Origin: Chamaelirium japonicum
Taxonomy: Eukaryota > Streptophyta > Magnoliopsida > Liliales > Melanthiaceae
Direction: 5' to 3'
NCBI GenBank assembly: GCA_947650365.1
Contig: CANTAL010000143.1
Coordinates: 124,001 to 188,000, forward strand
Length of the DNA: 64,000 nt
Shown piece by piece: positions 26,063 to 37,157 of this stretch. Position numbers and translations under genes: made by a program. The notes below the pieces were generated by a model, which was not told where the DNA came from, ran no database searches, and saw only the letters and a program-made list of their open reading frames with translations. How positions within the stretch are numbered: position 1 is the first letter of the stretch; each line of letters opens with the position of its first letter.

Positions 26063-27203
26063 TTCATTCTAATTCATTCATACAATCCATTCTAATTCTT
26101 TCACACGATCTATTCTAATTCATTCGTAGGATCCATTCTAATTCATTCGTACAATCTATTCTATTTCATTCGTACGATCCATTCTTACTCATTCGTATGA
26201 TCCATTCTAATTCATTCGGACGAATGTATCCATTCTAATTTATTCGTACGATCCATTCTAATCCATTCGTACGATCCATTCTAATTCATTCGTACGATCC
26301 ATTCTAATTCATTCGCACAAATGTATCCATTCTAATTCATTCGTACGATCCATTTTAATTCATTCGCACAATCCATTCTAATTCATTCGTACGATCCATT
26401 CTAATTCATTCGTATGATCCATTCTAATTAATTCGTATGATCCATTCGAATTCATTCGCACGATCCATTCTAATTCATTCATACGATCCATTCTAATTCA
26501 TTCATACAATCCATTCTAATTCTTTCACACGATCCATTCTAATTCATTCGTAGGATCCATTCTAATTCAGTCGTACAATCTATTCTATTTCATTCGTACG
26601 ATCCATTCTTACTCATTCGTATGATCCATTCTAATTTATTCGGACGAATGTATCCATTCTAATTTATTAGTACGATCCATTCTAATTCATTCGTACGATC
26701 CATTCTAATTCATTCGTCTGATCCATTCTAACTCATTCGCACGAATATATCCATTCTAATTCATTCATACGATCCATTCTAATTCATTCGTACGATCCAT
26801 TCTAATTCATTCGTAAGATCCATTCTAATTCATTCGTACGATCCATTCTAATTCCTTCGTACGATCCATTCTAATTCATTCGTATGATCCATTCTAATTC
26901 ATTCGCACGAATGTATCTATTCTAATTCATTCGTACGATCCATTCTAATTCATTAATATGATCCATTCTAATTCATTCGTACGATCCATTCTAATTCATT
27001 CGTACGATCCATTCAAATTCATTCGTATGATCCATTCTAATTCTTTCACACGATCCATTCTAATTCATTCGTACGATCCATTCTAATTCATTCGCACGAT
27101 CCATTCTAATTCATTCGTACGATCCATTGTAATTCATTCATACGATCCATTCTAATCCATTCTAGTTCATTCGTACGATCCATTCTAATTCCTTCGTACG
27201 ATC
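26063..27203 (+). repeat. Satellite block F15
   Basis: Two TTTCACACG cassettes, then mixed monomers. Ends in an 8-bp-arm hairpin CCTTCGTA-CGATC-TACGAAGG (27191-27211). Confidence 0.93.
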
Positions 27204-28041
27204 TACGAAGGAATTAGAATGGATCGTGCAAATGAATTAGAATGGATCGTGCAAATGAATTAGAATGGATCGTACGAATAAATTAGAATGGATACATTTG
27301 TGCGAATGAATTAGAATGGATCATACGAATGAATTAGAAAGGATCATATGAATGAATTAGAATGGATCGTACGAATGAATTAGAATGGATCGTGCGAATG
27401 AATTAGAATGGATCGTATGAATGAATTAGAATGGATCGTACGAATGAACTAGAATGGATACATTCGTGCGAATGAATTAGAATGGATCGTACGAATGAAT
27501 TAGAATGGATCTTACGAATGAATTAGAATGGATCGTACGAATAAATTAGAATGGATACATTCGTCCGAATGAATTAGAATGGATCATACGAATGAGTAAG
27601 AATGGATCGTATGAATGAAATAGAATAGATTGTACGAATGAATTAGAATGGATCCTACGAATGAATTAGAATGGATCGTGTGAAAGAATTAGAATGGATT
27701 AGAATGGAACGTACGAATGAATTAGAATGGATACATTCGTGCGAATGAATTAGAATGGATCGGACGAATGAATTAGAATGGATCGTACGAATGAATTAGA
27801 GTGGATCAAATGAATGAATTAGAATGGTTACATTCATGCGAATGAATTAGAATAGATCGTACGAATGGATTAGAATGGATCGTACGAATGGATTAGAATG
27901 GATACATTCGTGCGAATGAATTAGAATGGATTATATGAATGAATTAGAAAGGATCGTACGAATGAATTAGAATGGATCGTGTGAAAGAATTAGAATGGAT
28001 TGTATGAATCAATTAGAATGGATCGTACGAATGAATTAGAT
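27204..28041 (-). repeat. Satellite block R15
   Basis: Ordinary R monomers with a short deletion near 27700. Ends GAATTAGA-T-TCTAATTC (28033-28049). Confidence 0.93.
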
Positions 28042-28227
28042 TCTAATTCATTCGCATGATCCATTCTAATTCATTCGTACGATCCATTCGAATTCATTCG
28101 TTCGATCATTCTAATTCATTCGTATGATCCATTCTAATTAATTCGTATGATCCATACTAATTCATTCGTATATTCCATTATAATTCATTCGCACGATCCG
28201 TTCATTCGTACGATCCATTCTAATTCA
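28042..28227 (+). repeat. Satellite block F16 (short)
   Basis: About eight F monomers, two truncated (near 28111 and 28200). Ends AATTCAGG (28222-28229). Confidence 0.9.
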
Positions 28228-28594
28228 GGATCGTACGAATGAATTAGAATGGATCGTGCGAATGAATTTGAATGGATCGTACGAATGAATTAGAATGGAT
28301 CGTATGAATGAACTAGAATGGATACATTCGTGCGAATTAATTAGAATGGATCGTACGAATGAATTAGAATGGATCGTACGAATGAATTAGAATGGATCTT
28401 ACGAATGAATTAGAATGGATCGTACGAATGAATTAGAATGGATCGTACGAATGAATTAGAATGGTTTCATTCATGCGAATGAATTAGAATGGATCGTACG
28501 AATAGATTAGAATGGATCGTACGAATGGATTAGAATGGATACATTCGTGCGAATGAATTAGAATGGATTGTATGAATGAATTAGAATGGATCGT
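28228..28594 (-). repeat. Satellite block R16 (short)
   Basis: R monomers between AATTCAGG and GGATCGTACGATCC (28588-28601). Confidence 0.92.
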
Positions 28595-30170
28595 ACGATC
28601 CATTCGAATTCATTCATACGATCCATTCTAATTCATTCGTACTATCCATTCTAATTCATTCGTATGAATGTATCCATTCTAATTCATTTGCACGATCCAT
28701 TCTAGTTCATTCCTATGATTTATTCTAATTCATTCGTACGATCCAATCTAATTCATTCTAATTCATTCGTACGATCCATTCTACGATCCATTCTAATTCA
28801 TTCGTATATTCCATTGTAATTCATTCGCACGATCCATGCTAATGAATTAGAATGGATCGTACGATCCAATCTAATTCATTCATACGATCCATTCTTACTC
28901 ATTCGTATGATCCATTCTAATTCAATCGTACGATCCATTCTAATTCATTCGTATGATCCATTCTAATTCCTTCGTACGATCCATTCTAATTCATTCGTAC
29001 GATCCATTCTAATTCGTTCGTACGATCCATTCTAATTCATTCGTATGATCCATTCTATTTCATTCGCGCAATCTATTCTAATTCATTAGTACGATCTATT
29101 CTAATTCATTCGTACGATCCATTCTAATTCATTCATACAATCCATTCTAATTTATTTGCACGAATGTATCCATTCTAATTCATTCGTACGATCCATTCTA
29201 ATTCATTCGCACAATCTATTCTAATTCATTCATACGATCCATTCTAATTCATTCGCACGAATGTATCTATTTTAATTCATTCATACGATCCATTCTACTT
29301 CATTCGTTCTATCCGTTCTAATTCACTCATACGATTCATTCTAATTCATTCATACGATCTATTCAAATTCAGTTGCACGAATATATCCATTCTAATTCAT
29401 TCGTACGATCCATTCTAATTCCTTCGTACGATCCATTCTAATTCCTTCATACGATCCATTCTAATTCCTTCGTACGATCCATTCTATTTCATTCGTATGA
29501 TCCATTCTAATTCCTTCGTACGATCCATTCTAATTTCTTCGTATCCATTCTAATTCACTCATACAATCCATTCTAATTCATTCGTACGATCCATTCTAAT
29601 TCATTCATACAATCCATTCTAATTCATTCGCACGAATGTATCCATTCTAATTCATTCGTACGATCAGTTCTAATTCATTCACAAAATCTATTCTAATTCA
29701 TTCATACGATCCATTCTAATTAATTCACACGAATGTATCCATTCTAATTCATTCATACGATCCATTCTAATTCATTCGTACGATCCATTCTAATTCACTC
29801 ATACGATCCATTCTAATACATTCATATGATCCATTCTAATTCATTTGCAAGAATATATCCATTCTAATTCATTTGTACGATCCATTCTAATTCCTTCGTA
29901 CGATCCATTCTAATTCATTCGTACGATCCATTCTAATTCATTCGTACGATCCATTCTAATTCCTTCGTACGATCCATTCTAATTCATTCGTACGATCCAT
30001 TCTAATTCATTCTTACAATCCATTCTAATTCTTTCACACGATCCATTCTAATTCATTCGTACGATCCATTCTAATTCATTCGTGCAATCCATTCTATTTC
30101 ATTCGTACGATCCATTCTTACTCATTCGTACGATCCATTCAAATTCATTCACACGAATGTATCCATTCGT
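28595..30170 (+). repeat. Satellite block F17 with one flipped monomer
   Basis: Flipped monomer at 28837-28860. Here the left hairpin arm has decayed to ATTCGCA, unlike ATTAGCA in the other three copies. Hinge ATTCGTACGAAT 30165-30176. Confidence 0.93.
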
Positions 30171-30890
30171 ACGAATGAATTAGAATAGATCGTACGAATG
30201 AATTAGAATGGATCGTACGAATGAATTAGAATGGATCGTATGAAAGAATTAGAATGGATCGTACGAATGAATTAGAATGGATCATACGAATGAATTAGAA
30301 TAGATCGTACGAATGAATTAGAATGGATCGTACGAAGGAATTAGAATAGATCGTACGAATGAATTAGAATGGATATATTCGTGCAAATGAATTAGAATGG
30401 ATCGTATGAATGTATTAGAATGGATCGTATGAGTGAATTAGAATGGATCGTACAAATGAATTAGAATGGATTGTATGAATGAATTAGAATGGATCGTACG
30501 AATGAATTAGAATGGATCATACGAATTAATTAGAATGGATCATACGAATGAATTAGAATGGATCGTACGAGTGAATTAGAATGGATCGTACGAATGAATT
30601 AGAATGGATACATTCGTGCGAATGAATTAGAATGGATTGTGCGAATGAATAAGAACAGATCGTGCGAATGAATTAGAATGGATCGTACGAATGAATAAGA
30701 ATGGATCGTGCGAATGAATTAGAATGGATCGTACGAATGAATTAGAATGGATACATTTGTGCGGATGAATTAGAATGGATCGTACGAATGAATTAGAATG
30801 GATCGTATGAATGAATTAGAATAGATCGTACGAATGAATTAGAATGGATCGTGCGAATGAATTAGAATGGATCGTACGAATGAATTAGAA
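28887..30890. repeat. Large module P, copy 3 (partial)
   Basis: Begins with the same TTACTC / AATTCAATCG monomer order as bases 1 and 17172, keeps the F-to-R hinge ATTCGTACGAAT (30165-30176) and the rare TAAGAACAGA monomer (30651; also 1551 and 18957). It diverges after about 30890. Offset to copy 1 is 28,886 at the start and 28,984 at the hinge. Confidence 0.7.
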
Positions 30891-31618
30891 TGGATCGTGT
30901 GAAAGAATTAGAATGGATCGTACGAATGAATTAGAATGGATCGTGCGAATGAATTAGAATGGATCATACGAATGAATTAGAATGGATACATTTGTGCGAA
31001 TGAAATAGAATGGATCGTACGAATGAATTAGAATGGATCGTATGAATGAATTAGAATGGATCGTACGAATGAATTAGAATGGATCGTGCGAATGAATTAG
31101 AATGGATCGTACGAATGAATTAGAATGGATCGTATGAATGAACTAGAATGGATACATTCGTGCGAATGAATTAGAATGGATCGTACGAATGAATTAGAAT
31201 GGATCTTACGAATGAGTTAGAATGGATCGTACGAATGAATTAGAATGGATCGTCCGAATGAATTAGAATGGATACATTCATACGAATGAATTAGAATGGA
31301 TACATTCGTGCGAATGAATTAGAATGGATCGTACGAATGAATTAGAATGGATCGTACGAATGAATTAGAATGGATCATACGAATAAATTAGAATGGATAC
31401 ATTCGTCCGAATGAATTAGAATGGATCATACGAATGAGTAAGAATGGATCATATGAATGCAATAGAATAGATTGTACGAATGAATTAGAATGGATCCTAC
31501 GAATGAATTAGAATGGATCGTGTGAAAGAATTAGAATGGATTTTATGAATGAATTAGAATGGATCGTATGAATGAATTAGAATGGATCGTGCGAATGAAT
31601 TCGAATGGATCGTACGAA
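30171..31618 (-). repeat. Satellite block R17
   Basis: Contains a local repetition: the order CATTTGTGCG, GTACG, GTATG, GTACG, GTGCG occurs at about 30751-30880 and again at about 30990-31120. Ends GAATTC 31616-31621. Confidence 0.93.
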
Positions 31619-32044
31619 TTCATTCTAATTTATTCATACAATCCATTCTAATTCTTTCACACGATCTATTCTAATTCATTCATACGTTCCATTCTAATTC
31701 ATTTGCACGATCCATGCTAATTCATTCGTTCGATCAATTCTAATTCATTAGCACGATCCATTCTAATTCATTCGTATGATCCATTCTAATTCATTCGCAT
31801 GATCCATTCTAATTCATTCATAGGATCCATTCTAATTCATTCATACGATCTATTCTAATTCTTTCGCATGAATGTATCCATTCTAATTCATTCGCACGAA
31901 TGTAACCATTCTAATTCATTCGTACGATCCATTTTAATTCATTCGTACGATCCATTCTAATTCATTCGTACGATCCATTCTAATTCATTCATACGATCTA
32001 TTCTAATTCATTCATACAATCCATTCTAATTCTTTCACACGATC
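31619..32044 (+). repeat. Satellite block F18, left of the LTR
   Basis: Same variant order as 23268-23690, ending CTTTCACACGATC where the LTR begins. Confidence 0.94.
32040..32044 (+). other. Target site duplication, left copy (CGATC)
   Basis: Five bases of the satellite monomer (…CACA CGATC) directly before the LTR start. CGATC is common in this array, so identity alone is weak. The proof is that joining it to the right flank gives a normal monomer. Confidence 0.88.
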
Positions 32045-32070
32045 TGTTGGGGGTAGCAGAAATCTGCCCT

Positions 32071-32190
32071 GGAGTTCGCCCCCCCCCCCCCCTGTGCTCA
32101 CCAAATCACCTTGACAGGGAGCGAGATCCACATTGGGCTGAAGGGGCCTAGGCCAAGAGCACTCTTAGGAGATCGCCTAAGCTCGCTGGA
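32071..32190 (+). repeat. Internal LTR duplication, copy 1
   Basis: Runs from GGAGTTCGCC through a 14-C tract (32079-32092), then TCACCTTGACAGGGAGCGAG (32106-32125), TTGGGC and a GCTCGCC-rich stretch. The order is repeated 379 bases downstream (TCACCTTGACAGGG at 32485), so U3 carries an imperfect direct duplication. The C tract is likely length-variable and error-prone in sequencing. Confidence 0.8.
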
Positions 32191-32270
32191 GCTCGCCTGA
32201 GCTCGCCCAGGAGCTCGCCTAAGCTCGCTCAGGAGCTCGCCAAGCTCGCCCCGGAGCTCGCCAAGCCCGC
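32161..32270 (+). repeat. AGCTCGCC minisatellite in LTR U3
   Basis: Tandem short motifs such as GAGCTCGCC, AAGCTCGCC and CAGGAGCTCGCC, about 9-19 bp apart. The same motif returns at 32350-32400, 32444-32464 and 32537-32575. It generates overlapping open frames on both strands with Ser/Arg/Ala/Leu-rich low-complexity products; these are not genes. Confidence 0.8.
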
Positions 32271-32452
32271 GTGAGAACTCGCTTGCAGTGGTAGCGGGAG
32301 TTAGACCGTCATGCATAACAAAGACACCGGCATCGCAAACGCCCCTAGCTCATGCAGGAGCTCGCCCAAGCTCGCGCAGGAGCTCGCCCAAGTTCGCCCT
32401 TGCCTGTGGATCTCATAGACCCCAGGATTCCAAGGGGTGGGGAACTCGCCCA

Positions 32453-32575
32453 GGAGCTCGCCCTCCCCCCCCATGCTAACCAAGTCACCTTGACAGGGAG
32501 CGAGCTCCATATTGGGCCGAAGGTGCCTTATGCAAAGAGCTCGCTCAGGAGCTCGCCCAAGCTCGCCAGAACTCC
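32453..32575 (+). repeat. Internal LTR duplication, copy 2
   Basis: GGAGCTCGCC, an interrupted C tract (CCCTCCCCCCCC, 32461-32472), TCACCTTGACAGGGAGCGAG from 32485, TTGGGCCGAAGG and CAGGAGCTCGCCC. It matches 32071-32190 with substitutions and a shorter C tract. Confidence 0.8.
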
Positions 32576-32874
32576 CCAGTTTATCGAAGAGGTCGCTCCC
32601 GCGAGGTCCGACTCTTGATAGAAATGGAAGAGAAGGCGGAGCAATGGAGGGCAAGCTCGCTCTGGCTTCCCACCGGAGGTCGCCCACAGTGCACGAAGAT
32701 CTCCCAGACTTGAACATTCTAGAATAGCCACCTGGTAGTGACAAGAAAGATGCTCTCCCCCACTCAAACCGCCTGGTAGGCTTGACAACAGAATGTCAGG
32801 GCGTGAGTACCAAGGACTGTCAGAGACCCACGCGAGCCGGATCATGGGGGTCTAGAAGGCCCTGGAAGAATCTC

Positions 32875-32880
32875 CACGTG
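32875..32880 (+). promoter_or_regulatory. CACGTG (G-box-like) motif in LTR U3
   Basis: Palindromic CACGTG in the context CCACGTGCC, 26 bases before the TATA box. In plants this core binds bZIP and bHLH factors. The position fits a promoter element, but a 6-bp match can occur by chance. Confidence 0.4.
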
Positions 32881-32906
32881 CCGGGACACGGTAGGCCGCC
32901 GATTGC

Positions 32907-32913
32907 TATAAAT
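32907..32913 (+). promoter_or_regulatory. TATA box of the LTR
   Basis: TATAAAT, about 860 bases into the LTR. It predicts transcription start near 32937-32945 and so a U3 of about 890 bp with R/U5 of about 170 bp. It is the only clear TATA element on either strand of the LTR. Confidence 0.6.
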
Positions 32914-33109
32914 GCTCACCACCAGGCTCCATAGTACAGGTTCGAAACCCTATTCCCTTCCACTTCTGTCCACTAAAGCTCGCCGTTGTGCAATTGAGAC
33001 TGACTTGAGCGTCGGAGGGTCTGCGCTCCGAAGGGAGCCAGCCGTTCTAACGCTTTCTCTTTGTCTTGCAAGCAGCCCGCCCGGACCAGCGAAAAAAATC
33101 CCCCGAACA

Positions 33110-33114
33110 CGATC
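33110..33114 (+). other. Target site duplication, right copy (CGATC)
   Basis: CGATC directly after the LTR end, continuing into CATTCTAATTCATT. Same phase and orientation as the left flank. Confidence 0.88.
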
Positions 33115-33238
33115 CATTCTAATTCATTCGTACGATCCATTCTAATTCATTCGCACAATCCATTCTATTTCATTTGTACGATCCATTCTTACTCATTCGT
33201 ATGATCCATTCTAATTCATTCGCACGAATGTATCCATA
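33110..33238 (+). repeat. Satellite block F18, right of the LTR
   Basis: Continues F18: TATTTC, TTACTC and a 28-mer, then ATCCAT-A-ATGGAT (33232-33244), as at 9200-9329. Confidence 0.94.
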
Positions 33239-33408
33239 ATGGATCATACGAATGAGTAAGAATGGATCGTACGAATGAAATAGAATGGATTGTGCGAATG
33301 AATTAGAATGGACCGTACGAATGAATTAGACGTACGAATGAATTAGAATGGATACATTCGTGTGAATAAATTAGAATGGATCATACGAATGAGTAAGAAT
33401 GGATCGTC
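33239..33408 (-). repeat. Satellite block R18 (short)
   Basis: About seven monomers with a deletion at ATTAGACGTACG (33325-33336). Ends abruptly at GGATCGTCATTC. Confidence 0.9.
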
Positions 33409-34727
33409 ATTCTAATTCATTCGTATGATCCATTCTAATTCATTTGTATCCATTCTATTTCATTCGCACGATCCATTCTAATTCATTCGCGCAATCTATT
33501 CTAATTCATTCGTACGATCCATTCTAATTCATTCGTACGATCCATTCTAATTTATTTGCACGAATGTATCCATTCTAATTCATTCGTACGATTCATTCTA
33601 ATTCATTCGCACAATCTATTCTAATTCATTCATACGATCCATTCTAATTCATTCGCACGAATGTATCCATTCTAATTCATTCATACGATCCATTCTACTT
33701 TATTCGTACTATCCGTTCTAATTCACTCATATGATCCATTCTAATTCATTCATACGATCCATTCTAATTCATTTGCACGAATATATCCATTCTAATTCAT
33801 TCGTACGATCCATTCTAATTCCTTCGTACGATCCATTCTAATTCCTTCGTACGATCCATTCTATTTCATTCGTATGATCCATTCTAATTCCTTCGTACAA
33901 TCCATTCTAATTCCTTCGTATCCATTCTAATTCACTCATACGATCCATTCTAATTCATTCGTACGATCCATTCTAATTCATTCGCACGAATGTATCCATT
34001 CTAATCCATTCGTATGATCCATTCTAATCCATTCGTACGATCCATTCTAATTCATTCGCATGAACGTAACCATTCTAATTCATTCATTTGATCCATTCTA
34101 ATTCATTCGTACGATCCATTCTAATTCATTCGTCTGATCCATTCTAATTCATTCGCACGAATGTATCCATTCTAATTCATTCGTACGATCCATTCTAATT
34201 CATTCGTACGATCCATTCTAATTCATTCGTAAGATCCATTCTAATTCATTCGTACGATCCATTCTAATTCATTCGCACAAATGTAACCATTATAGTTCAT
34301 TCGTACGATCCATTCTAGTTCATTCGTACGATCCATTCTAATTCATTCGTACGATCCATTCTAATTCATTCGTATGATCCATTCCAATTAATTCGTATGA
34401 TCCATTCTAATTAATTCGTACGATCCATTCTAATTCATTCATACAATCCATTCTAATTCATTCGCACAAATGTATCCATTCTAATTAATTCGAACGATCC
34501 ATTCTAATTCATTCATATGATCCATTCTTATTCATTCGCACGATCCGGTCTAATGGATTCGCACAATCCATTCTAATTCATTCGCACGAATGTATCCATT
34601 CTAATTCATTCGTCCGATCCATTCTAATTAATTAAAATGATCCATTCTAATTCATTCGTACGATCCATTCTAATTCATATGGACAAGGTATCCATTCTAA
34701 TTCATTCGTACGATCCTTTCTAATTCA
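33409..34727 (+). repeat. Satellite block F19
   Basis: Contains the truncated monomer at 33911 and the CATATG-type variant near 34677. Ends AATTCAGG (34722-34729). Confidence 0.94.
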
Positions 34728-36210
34728 GGATCGTACGAATGAATTAGAATGGATACATTCGTGCGAATGAATTAGAATTGATCGTACGAATGAATTAGAA
34801 TGGATCGTGCGAATGTATTAGAATGGATCGTACGAATGAATTAGAATGGATCGTACGAATGAACTAGAATGGATACATTCGTGCGAATGAATTAGAATGG
34901 ATCGTACGAATGAATTAGAATGGATCGTACGAATGGATTAGAATGGATCATACGAATGAATTAGAATGGATCGTGCGAATGAATTAGAATGGATTGAACG
35001 AATGAATTAGAATGGATATATTCGAGCGAATGAATTAGAATAGATCGTAGGAATGAATTAGAATGGATCATACGAATGAATTAGAATAGATCGTATGAAC
35101 GAATTAGAATGGATCGTACAAACGAATTAGAATGGATCATATGAATGAATTAGAATGGATCGTACGAATGAATTAGAATGGATACATTCGAGCGAATGAA
35201 TTAGAATGGATCGTACGAATGAATTAGAATAGATCATAGGAATGAATTAGAATGGATCGTGCAAATGAATTAGAATGGATACATTCGTGCGAATGAATTT
35301 GAATGGATCGTGCGAATGAATTAGAATGGATCGTACGAATGAATTAGAATGGATATATTTGAATGAATAAATTAGAATGGATCATACGAATGAATTAGAA
35401 TGGATCGTACGAATGAATTAGAATGGATAGTGCGAATGAATTAGAATCGATCGTACGAATGAATTAGAATGGATCGTACGAATGAATTAGATCGTACGAA
35501 TGAATTAAAATGGATACATTCGAGCGAATGAATTATAATAGATCGTAGGAATGAATTAGAATGGATCGTACGAATGAATTAGAATGGATACATTTGTGAG
35601 AATGAATTAGAATGGATCGTACGAATGAATTAGAATGCATCGTACGAAAGAATTAGAATGGATATATTTGTGCGAATGAATTAGAATGGATCGTACGAAT
35701 GAATTAGACTGGATCGTACGAATGAATTTGAATGGATACATTTGTGCGAATGAATCTAAATGGATTGTATGAATGAATTACAATGGATCGTATGAATGAA
35801 TTAGAATGGATCGTACGAATGAATTAGAATAGCTCATACGAATGAATTAGAATGAATCGTATGAATGAATTAGAATGGTTATATTCGTGCGAATGAATTA
35901 GAATAGATCGTACGAATGAATTAGAATGGATCGTACGAATAAATTAGAGTGGATCGTGGGAATGAATTAGAATGGATCGTATGAATGAATTAGAATGGAT
36001 CCACCGAATGAGTTAGAATGGATCATACGAATGAATTAGAATGGATTGTACGAATGAATTAGAATTGATTATGCGAATGAATTAGAATGGATCGTATGAA
36101 TGAATATGAATGGATCGTACGAATGAATTAGAATGGATCGTGCGAATGAATTAGCATGAATCGTATGAATGTATTAGAATGGATCGTACGAATGAATTAG
36201 AATGAATCGT
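34728..36210 (-). repeat. Satellite block R19
   Basis: Includes GAATGAATCTAAATGG (about 35750), CCACCGAATG (36001) and TTAGCATGAATCG. Ends GAATCGTACGATCC (36204-36217). Confidence 0.94.
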
Positions 36211-36965
36211 ACGATCCATTCTAATTCAATCGTCCGATCCATTTTAATTCATTCGCATGAATGTATCCATTCTAATTCATTCGTACAATCCATTCTATTT
36301 CATTCGTACGATCCATTCTTACTCATTCGTATGATCCATTCTAATTCATTCGTATGATCCATTCTAATTCACTCGTACGATCCATTCTAATTCATTCGTA
36401 CGATCCATTCTAATTCATTCGCACGATCCATTCTAATTCATTCATACGATCCATTCTAATTCATTCATACGATGCATTCTAATTCATTCATACGATCCAT
36501 TCTAATTCATTCGCTCGATCCATTCTAATTCATTCATACGATCCATTCTATTCGAATGGATCATGCGATCCATTCGAATTCATTCGCACGATCCATTCTA
36601 ATTCATTCATACGATCCATTCTAATTCATTCATACAATGCATTCTAATTCTTTCACACGATCCATTCTAATTCATTCGTACGATCCATTCTAATTCATTC
36701 GTACAATCCATTCTATTTCATTTGTACGATCCATTCTTACTCATTCGTATGATCCATTCTAATTCATTCGTACGATCCATTCTAATTCATTTGTACGATC
36801 CATTCTAATTCATTCGTACAATCCATTCTATTTCATTCGTACGATCCATTCTTACTCATTCGTATGATCCATTCTAATTCATTCGCACGAATGTATCCAT
36901 TTTAATTCATTCATACAATCCATTCTAATTCATTCCGTACAATCCATTCTAATTCATTCGTACGA
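36211..36965 (+). repeat. Satellite block F20
   Basis: Holds the ATGC hairpin 36550-36579 and the single-base insertion CATTCCGTAC near 36932. Ends at the 20-bp palindrome 36956-36975. Confidence 0.94.
36550..36579 (+). repeat. 13-bp-arm hairpin, ATGC loop
   Basis: Reverse complement of the GCAT hairpin: same arms, loop ATGC, in F context. Confidence 0.93.
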
Positions 36966-36975
36966 TCGTACGAAT
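36956..36975. repeat. 20-bp palindromic hinge, copy 3
   Basis: Same sequence at an F-to-R switch. Both flanks mirror those of copy 1. Confidence 0.93.
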
Positions 36976-37157
36976 GAATTAGAATGGATCGTACGAATGA
37001 ATTAGAATAGATTGTGCGAATGAATTAGAATGGATTGTACGAATGAATTAGAATGGATTGTGTGAAAGAATTAGAATGGATTGTATGAATGAATTAGAAT
37101 GGATCATATGAATGAATTAGAATGGATCGTGCGAATGAATTCGAATGGATCGTACAA
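36966..37157 (-). repeat. Satellite block R20 (short)
   Basis: Eight R monomers from the 20-bp palindrome to GTACAAATTCATTC. Confidence 0.92.

Larger units (their letters stand above)
1..32044. repeat. 23-bp satellite array, left arm
   Basis: Uninterrupted tandem repeat. The F-strand monomer is CGTACGATCC followed by ATTCTAATTCATT. A 28-bp form has CGCACGAATGTATCC in place of CGTACGATCC. Recurrent subtypes have ATTCCTTCG, ATTCTTTCACACG, TATTTCATTCG, TTACTCATTCG, CACTCATACG, ATTAGCACG or TTTATTCG in the second half. Every canonical monomer contains a GATC and a CGTACG site. Each frame meets the TAA of CATTCTAATTC (or TAG on the other strand) about every 69 bp, so long reading frames are excluded. 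No transcript, gene or RNA can be supported. Orientation alternates, as itemised in the block entries. The family is not one I can name. Confidence 0.97.
32045..33109 (+). mobile_element. Solo LTR of an LTR retrotransposon, 1,065 bp
   Basis: Only non-satellite DNA in the window. It starts TGTTGGGGG and ends CCCCCGAACA, an imperfect terminal inverted repeat with the TG...CA ends of LTRs. CGATC flanks both sides (32040-32044 and 33110-33114). Removing the element and one CGATC rebuilds an intact, in-phase 23-bp monomer, so the ends are exact. A TATA box at 32907-32913 and a CACGTG box at 32875-32880 set the direction: U3 about 32045-32935, then R/U5. No primer-binding site, gag-pol or second LTR is present, so it is what remains after LTR-LTR recombination. 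TGTT...AACA ends and a 5-bp duplication fit Ty3/gypsy or Copia; gypsy is a guess from length. Short reading frames inside it are by-products of its AGCTCGCC repeats. GC-rich, unlike its surroundings. Confidence 0.9.
35740..36975. repeat. Segment Q, copy 1
   Basis: R-to-F segment ending at the 20-bp hinge. It matches 57311-58547 at a nearly constant offset: CCACCGAATG +21,571, the GAATCGTACG junction +21,571, hairpin +21,572, palindrome +21,572. So almost no indels in 1.2 kb. Confidence 0.87.
36270..36975 (+). repeat. 0.7-kb local duplication, copy 1
   Basis: Matches 37567-38271 at offset 1,296-1,297 (TTACTC monomer 36311 and 37607, hairpin, CATTCCGTAC, 20-bp hinge). Confidence 0.83.

Noticed and set aside
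32098-32845. Open reading frames inside the LTR on both strands
   Set aside because: Overlapping low-complexity frames produced by the AGCTCGCC minisatellite; no conserved domain is visible and LTRs do not normally encode proteins.
32045-33109. Full-length or two-LTR retrotransposon, or a DNA transposon
   Set aside because: No internal coding region, primer-binding site or second LTR. The TG...CA ends with TATA box near the 3' part fit an LTR better than a DNA transposon.
32912-33145. 77-codon frame starting just after the TATA box
   Set aside because: It begins before the likely transcription start, crosses the LTR end and finishes in satellite DNA, so it only exists because of the insertion.
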